Origin: VBAS01 sp035318985
GTDB taxonomy: Bacteria > Bacteroidota > Bacteroidia > Chitinophagales > Chitinophagaceae
Assembly: GCA_035318985.1 (NCBI GenBank)
Contig: DATHDP010000127.1
Location: 40,005-104,004 of the forward strand
Direction: 5' to 3'
DNA length: 64,000 bases
The notes below the pieces were generated by a model, which was given only the letters and a program-made list of their open reading frames with translations, was not told the origin of the DNA and did no database searches. The position numbers and the translations under genes are program-made. Shown here piece after piece: positions 60,193 through 64,000 of the stretch; position 1 is the stretch's first letter, and each line of letters begins with the position of its first letter.

Positions 60193-61587
60193 ATGAAGAA
60201 CCTCCTTTTTATTTCGATATCCATCCTTATCCTTTTTAATGCCTGCAAGAAGGAGTCTTTTATTACAAGCCCCGATGCTCAAGTCACTCTTTCAGATGAA
60301 GAATTGAAATTCGATACTGTCTTTACAACAACCGGATCCATAACCCAGTCCTTTAAAATAATAAATGAGAATGATCAGAAACTTCGCCTTTCTTCTATTA
60401 AACTAATGGGCGGCAACAGTTCTTATTTTAAAATAAATGCCGATGGTTTTATTGGACCTGAAGTTTCAAATATTGAGATCGAAGCAAATGATAGTGTTTA
60501 TGTCTTTGTTTCCGTAAGCATTAATCAAAATGCGGCCAATATTCCTTTTATTGTTGAGGATAGTATACAGATAAGTTATAATGGCACAAACAGGCAGGTA
60601 AATCTGGAAGCATGGGGACAGAATGCACATTTTTACCGCGATAAAGAAATTACCACTAATGAAATATGGAATAACGATCTACCTTATGTGATCCTTGGGT
60701 CACTAACAATTGATCCAAATAAAAAACTTACGATCAACAAAGGTTGCCGCATTTATGTACATGCCGATGCTCCGATAATAGTTGATGGCACGTTAGAAGT
60801 AAATGGCGCAAAGGATACCGTTGACCGTGTTCAATTCCGCGGCGACCGGCTTGATGAACCTTATAATGATTTTCCGGGTGGTTGGCCGGGTATTTATTTC
60901 AGAAGTACGAGTAAGGACAATGTGTTTAATTATGCGGTCATTAAAAATGCTTACCAGGCTTTGGCAGTCCTGGATCCTTCAATAAATCCAAAATTGACTT
61001 TGAACGAATGCATCATTGATAATGCTTATGATGCAGGCATCATAGCCCTCAATAGCAGCATAAGAGCAAGAAATTGTTTGATCAGTAACTGTGGTCAAAA
61101 TGTAGTTCTCGCTAAAGGTGGCGATTATCAATTTACACATTGCACTGTCGCAAGTTTTTCTAATAGCTATATTCTTCATCGTGATCCCGTTCTTTATGTA
61201 AGTAATTATGTTCTTGTAAATAATGTCCCAGATACAAAAGCTCTGACAGCGGTATTTCGCAATTGTATTTTTTGGGGACAGGACGGAACTGTGGAGGATG
61301 AAGTGGTGGTTGCAAAAAGTGGCACTACTACTTTCACTGTGAATTTTGATCATGATCTCTGGAAAGTTAAAACCGTGCCTGCCAATATTACTTCTGATAG
61401 TATAATCAACAACCAATATCCAGAATTTGACTCAATCAATACCTCAAAGCGAATTTATAATTTTCGCCTAAAGGATGAATCTCCTGCAAAGAACAAAGCA
61501 ACCAATGCGGGTGTCACCATCGATTTGGATGGAAAACCAAGACCTGTTGGCCCGGCTCCTGATCTTGGGAGTTATGAAAGACAATAA
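60193..61587 (+). CDS. Right-handed beta-helix lipoprotein
   Basis: 464 residues from ATG 60193; an earlier TTG (60184) lies inside the promoter box. Lipobox LFNAC (Cys18). The N-terminal part (about 30-150) is Ig-like. From about 165 there are parallel beta-helix turns, with NEIWNNDLPYVILGSLTID, then PIIVDGTLEVNGAKD, GWPGIYFRST and FNYAVIKNAYQAL. The end DLDGKPRPVGPAPDLGSYE is the usual close of the choice-of-anchor Q/pectate-lyase-like group. It is probably on the cell surface; an enzymatic role is not shown. Confidence 0.8.
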   Translation: MKNLLFISISILILFNACKKESFITSPDAQVTLSDEELKFDTVFTTTGSITQSFKIINENDQKLRLSSIKLMGGNSSYFKINADGFIGPEVSNIEIEANDSVYVFVSVSINQNAANIPFIVEDSIQISYNGTNRQVNLEAWGQNAHFYRDKEITTNEIWNNDLPYVILGSLTIDPNKKLTINKGCRIYVHADAPIIVDGTLEVNGAKDTVDRVQFRGDRLDEPYNDFPGGWPGIYFRSTSKDNVFNYAVIKNAYQALAVLDPSINPKLTLNECIIDNAYDAGIIALNSSIRARNCLISNCGQNVVLAKGGDYQFTHCTVASFSNSYILHRDPVLYVSNYVLVNNVPDTKALTAVFRNCIFWGQDGTVEDEVVVAKSGTTTFTVNFDHDLWKVKTVPANITSDSIINNQYPEFDSINTSKRIYNFRLKDESPAKNKATNAGVTIDLDGKPRPVGPAPDLGSYERQ

Positions 61588-61615
61588 CCGGCAGGATTTT
61601 GGCGGTAAAAGATTA

Positions 61616-61647
61616 TTGGAATTAAGTACAAGAGCTTCTTAACTTTG
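61616..61647 (+). promoter_or_regulatory. Promoter of gpx
   Basis: TTG (61616-61618), 21 nt, TAACTTTG (61640-61647); the gpx ATG is 23 nt further on. Confidence 0.55.
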
Positions 61648-61669
61648 TTATCCTCTAAAAAATAAAATC

Positions 61670-62233
61670 ATGAAAATATTCTTGCTTGCACTGATATTAT
61701 CAGTTTCACTAGAAGGTCCTATTTACGATTTCAAAGTACCGGGACTTGATGGAAGCCCGATCGATTTTTCTGCTTACAAAGGCAAAAAAATAATGATCGT
61801 TAACACGGCTTCAAAATGTGGTAACACACCACAATATGCTGACCTGGAAAAATTATATGAAAAGTATAAAGACAAATTAGTGATCGTTGGTTTCCCCGCC
61901 AACAATTTTGGCGAACAGGAACCAGGTACTAATACAGAGATACAGGAATTCTGTAAAAAGAATTACGGTGTTTCTTTTCCAATGGCAGAAAAGGTTTCTG
62001 TAAAAGGAGACGATATGGCGCCAATTTATAAATGGCTGGTTGAACAATCAAGAGAATTGGCAAAAGCAGAACAAGGAACTACTTCAAAAGATCTTGTCTG
62101 GAAAAGATATTTACAAAATCCCGTTGACTGGAACTTTACAAAATTCTTATTGGATGAAAACGGAAAATTGATCGCTGTGTTTCATAACAAAGTGAACCCG
62201 ATGAGTGAAGAGATCACAAAATATTTGAATTAA
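61670..62233 (+). CDS. Glutathione peroxidase-like thiol peroxidase
   Basis: 187 residues. A short hydrophobic N-terminus could be a signal peptide. The catalytic site is SKCGNTPQY, with Cys in place of selenocysteine and Asn where Phe is more common. The other conserved motifs are GFPANNFGEQEPG, including the catalytic Gln, and WNFTKFLLDENG with the catalytic Trp-Asn. Such Cys-type enzymes mostly use thioredoxin rather than glutathione. It reduces peroxides, probably in the periplasm if the signal is real. The stop is directly followed by a dispersed repeat. Confidence 0.93.
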   Translation: MKIFLLALILSVSLEGPIYDFKVPGLDGSPIDFSAYKGKKIMIVNTASKCGNTPQYADLEKLYEKYKDKLVIVGFPANNFGEQEPGTNTEIQEFCKKNYGVSFPMAEKVSVKGDDMAPIYKWLVEQSRELAKAEQGTTSKDLVWKRYLQNPVDWNFTKFLLDENGKLIAVFHNKVNPMSEEITKYLN

Positions 62234-62356
62234 GAACCACGATTCTCAGGATTATAAAAAGATTCGGAGGAAATTTTTAGAAAAAGCTGTCTGGTATTAC
62301 AGACAGCTTTATTTTTATCATCATAATCCAAATAAAATCCAGGTAATCCTGGTTCT
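62233..62356. repeat. Long inverted element filling the gpx-holB gap
   Basis: The left arm 62233-62271 and right arm 62318-62356 match as inverted repeats at about 28 of 39 positions by eye. It starts at the last base of the gpx stop and ends at the base before the holB ATG. The left arm also occurs after carB at 24073-24110. The terminator hairpin lies in the centre. Confidence 0.7.
62283..62315 (+). terminator. Intrinsic terminator of gpx
   Basis: AAAGCTGTCTG (62283-62293) pairs perfectly with CAGACAGCTTT (62300-62310) across GTATTA, with TATTTTT after it. Confidence 0.85.
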
Positions 62357-63559
62357 ATGCAATTCTCAAAGATCATTAATCAGCAGGAAGTAAAACAACA
62401 ATTAGTTGAACTAATTCAGCACAATCGTCTGAGCCATGCTTTGCTTTTTTTAAGTAAAGAAGGAAGTGGAGCATTGTCGCTGTCACTGGCATTAGCTCAA
62501 TACTTGACTTGTGAAAAAGCCAATCCAAAATCACAATCAAATTCTAATAGTTCACTTTTCGGAGAAGAACTCCCGACTCCCGACTCCCGACTCCTGACTT
62601 CTGACTCCTGTGGCGTCTGTCCTTCCTGCACAAAAGCAAACCAGCTAGTACATCCGGATATTCATTACTCTTACCCGGTTGTAACAAAAAAATCGGGCAC
62701 ACCACCTATAAGTGTCGACTACATCACTGAATGGAGAGAATTCATAAATAATTATCCTTACGGAAATGTGTACGATTGGTTGCAATTCATCGGCGCAGAA
62801 AATAAGCAAGGCAATATAACAGCCAATGAATGCAATGATATTATCCGCAAGCTGAGTCTGAAAAGTTTCGAAAGCGAATACAAGATCCTCATTATGTGGA
62901 TGCCGGAATATCTTGGTGCTGAAGGAAACAAACTGCTGAAATTGATCGAAGAACCGCCACCCAATACCTTATTTATATTAGTAGCAGAAAATGAATCGTT
63001 GTTGTTGCCAACTATCGTCAGCCGTTGCCAGATGATAAAGATCCCGATACTTGAGACGACCGATATTGAAACGGCATTAATTGATAGTAAGATCGATCCG
63101 GCAAAAGCAAGACAGGTAGCTGCCACAGCTGAAGGTAATTATCGTGAAGCATTACAATTGTTACAACATGCAGAAGAAGATTGGCAAGGCATTCTCCGCG
63201 ACTGGCTGAACTCAATTATTAAAACCGGTCCGATCGCCCAGACCAAATGGGTGGAAGAAACGAGTCGGCTTGGGCGAGAAAAGCAAAAACAATTCCTTCG
63301 GTATTTCAATCATTTGCTTGAGCAGTCCATCCGGTCAAAGATCATGGGCAGCAATATTCACCTGCCAGATAATGAAAAAGATTTTGCTGACCGGCTAAAC
63401 CGTCTTGCCGATATCAGTCAGCAGCAAGCTATTATAGAAGAATTGGACCGGGCCACCTATTATATAGAACGCAACGCCAACGCCAAGATCCTCTTTCATG
63501 CCCTTACTATTAAGCTTTATCACATCATTCAGGACAAAATTGTATTTTTGGCAACCTGA
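62357..63559 (+). CDS. holB: DNA polymerase III delta' subunit
   Basis: 400 residues. Part of the sliding-clamp loader. The N-terminal AAA-like domain begins FSKIINQQEVKQQLVELI and has the degenerate loop GSGALSLS. The zinc module is C52, then C85-x2-C88-x2-C91. In E. coli the first gap is 8 residues; here it is 32, because a Ser/Asn/Thr-rich stretch, partly encoded by a heptad array (62571-62611), was inserted. LGAEGNKLLKLIEEPPPNTLFIL with SRC is typical. The TGA stop is the first unit of another array. ricT follows, as in many Bacteroidota and Firmicutes. Confidence 0.95.
   Translation: MQFSKIINQQEVKQQLVELIQHNRLSHALLFLSKEGSGALSLSLALAQYLTCEKANPKSQSNSNSSLFGEELPTPDSRLLTSDSCGVCPSCTKANQLVHPDIHYSYPVVTKKSGTPPISVDYITEWREFINNYPYGNVYDWLQFIGAENKQGNITANECNDIIRKLSLKSFESEYKILIMWMPEYLGAEGNKLLKLIEEPPPNTLFILVAENESLLLPTIVSRCQMIKIPILETTDIETALIDSKIDPAKARQVAATAEGNYREALQLLQHAEEDWQGILRDWLNSIIKTGPIAQTKWVEETSRLGREKQKQFLRYFNHLLEQSIRSKIMGSNIHLPDNEKDFADRLNRLADISQQQAIIEELDRATYYIERNANAKILFHALTIKLYHIIQDKIVFLAT
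62571..62611. repeat. Heptad array inside the holB zinc module
   Basis: TCCCGAC occurs three times, followed by TCCTGAC, TTCTGAC and a partial TCCTGTG, with period 7. It encodes residues 72-85 (LPTPDSRLLTSDSC), ending at the second zinc cysteine. Confidence 0.8.
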
Positions 63560-63591
63560 GGAGTGAGTAGTGAATTGTGAGTGGTGAGTTT
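63557..63591. repeat. Five-unit heptad array starting at the holB stop codon
   Basis: TGAGGAG, TGAGTAG, TGAATTG, TGAGTGG and TGAGTTT. The first TGA is the holB stop codon. Confidence 0.75.
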
Positions 63592-63647
63592 CGGGGATTT
63601 GTGAGTTTAATTATTGAGTCATCTTCCTGATCTATATTCAACTATGG

Positions 63648-63662
63648 TTGCGTCGCACACTT
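63648..63662 (+). repeat. TTGCGTCGCAC dispersed repeat (partial copy)
   Basis: TTGCGTCGCACACTT matches the conserved first part of the 35-bp repeat; the remainder has drifted. Confidence 0.55.
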
Positions 63663-63754
63663 CAACTTTTGGAATTCTGATCGGCAAACTTCAGCCTTAA
63701 TACCTTGGCTGAGTTACGATAAGAACGTACAAGTGAGTGACACAACAGGCGATC

Positions 63755-63776
63755 ATAGTAGTAATGCAGCCGACCT
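63755..63776. repeat. 22-nt motif shared with 33397-33418
   Basis: ATAGTAGTAATGCAGCCGAC plus CT differs from the reverse complement of 33397-33418 at two positions. Both copies are in gaps that also hold the TTGCGTCGCAC repeat. Confidence 0.6.
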
Positions 63777-63793
63777 AATAATTATCTTCTCCC

Positions 63794-63828
63794 AAATTCT
63801 TAACTATTAATTTTTAATTCTTAATTGA
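63794..63828. repeat. Five-unit heptad array just before ricT
   Basis: AAATTCT, TAACTAT, TAATTTT, TAATTCT and TAATTGA with period 7; related to the array inside alaS. It ends 4 nt before the ricT ATG, where a ribosome-binding region would be. Confidence 0.7.
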
Positions 63829-63832
63829 TCTA

Positions 63833-64000
63833 ATGGGTTGCGATAATTGCGGAACGGGTAAACCAAACGGATGTAAGAGCAACGGCGGGTGCAGTACCGG
63901 CGGATGCAACCGTATGAATGCATTCGATTGGCTGATGAACATGCCACTGGCTGTTGTGTCTGATGAATGCAAGGTGATAGAAGTAAGCTTTAACCAGGGC
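63833..64000 (+). CDS. ricT: PSP1 domain protein RicT (YaaT), N-terminus only
   Basis: 56 codons before the window ends. The cysteine-rich start MGCDNCGTGKPNGCKSNGGC, followed by STGGCN, matches the Bacteroidota form of RicT/YaaT, which has an N-terminal Cys cluster before the PSP1 domain. FDWL and VIEVSFNQG begin the PSP1 domain. In B. subtilis RicT works with RicA and RicF in RNA processing and carries iron-sulfur clusters. The gene following holB is the usual context; gldH would be expected next outside the window. Confidence 0.9.
   Translation, partial: MGCDNCGTGKPNGCKSNGGCSTGGCNRMNAFDWLMNMPLAVVSDECKVIEVSFNQG

Noticed and set aside
5488..63828. Heptad arrays as CRISPR
   Set aside because: Units are 7 nt with no spacers and there are no cas genes.

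Overview
The window reads as a chromosomal stretch from a Bacteroidota bacterium, most likely Chitinophagia/Chitinophagaceae (family placement is inference). The evidence is two SusC/SusD outer-membrane pairs, gldD and gldE, TAnnTTTG-type promoter boxes with a TTG upstream, AT-rich DNA with almost no Shine-Dalgarno sequences, several TTG/GTG starts, and typical Bacteroidota gene neighbourhoods (alaS/M23/merR; birA|rsfS-ftsH-lutC; mutY-ssb-gldE-gldD diverging from HU; holB-ricT). No tRNA, rRNA, IS element, phage or CRISPR array was seen.

Layout. 1-4.4 kb: minus-strand TlpA-like thioredoxin lipoprotein (runs off the left edge), gatB, a two-PDZ protein and a GNAT acetyltransferase. 4.3-8.9 kb: alaS diverging from an M23 peptidase and a MerR regulator. 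8.9-15.7 kb: a minus-strand block with a small lipoprotein, an MscS channel, a secreted protein, lpxH, a GGCT-like protein, lutC-like, ftsH and rsfS; birA diverges from it. 16.6-20 kb: beta-barrel protein, bcp, large M23 lipoprotein/peptidase. 20-33 kb: MORN protein, small secreted protein, carB, DKNYY protein, DinB, YncE/phosphoesterase, comEC, purH, DMT transporter. 33.5-41.4 kb minus: deacetylase-like protein, small membrane protein, lutB-like, AlkD-like, DUF3109, gldD, gldE, ssb, mutY. 41.5-44.7 kb plus: HU, TPR protein, 31-aa mS38/bS22-like protein, rng. 44.9-56.7 kb minus: two SusCD operons separated by one small secreted protein. 56.8-64 kb: zinc metallopeptidase, a 497-nt intergenic region ending in a clear plus-strand terminator, radA, comF, beta-helix lipoprotein, glutathione peroxidase, holB and the start of ricT.

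The most unusual signal is not a gene. At least ten places carry short arrays of about five degenerate 7-nt units (usually 35 nt). The unit sequence differs from array to array but the period is fixed. Some are inverted pairs between genes (8187-8271; 15715-15794). Some overlap stop codons (M23, holB, deacetylase). Four lie in frame inside protein-coding genes (alaS, purH, holB, deacetylase-like). Four of the five copies of a second dispersed repeat with core TTGCGTCGCAC sit in the same intergenic gaps as clear arrays, and the fifth gap has a degenerate one. Further repeats include a roughly 39-nt arm placed directly after the stop codons of carB and gpx, a 119-bp inverted-repeat element and several perfect hairpins just downstream of promoter boxes. 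This looks like a resident population of miniature repeats, some of which have become protein sequence.
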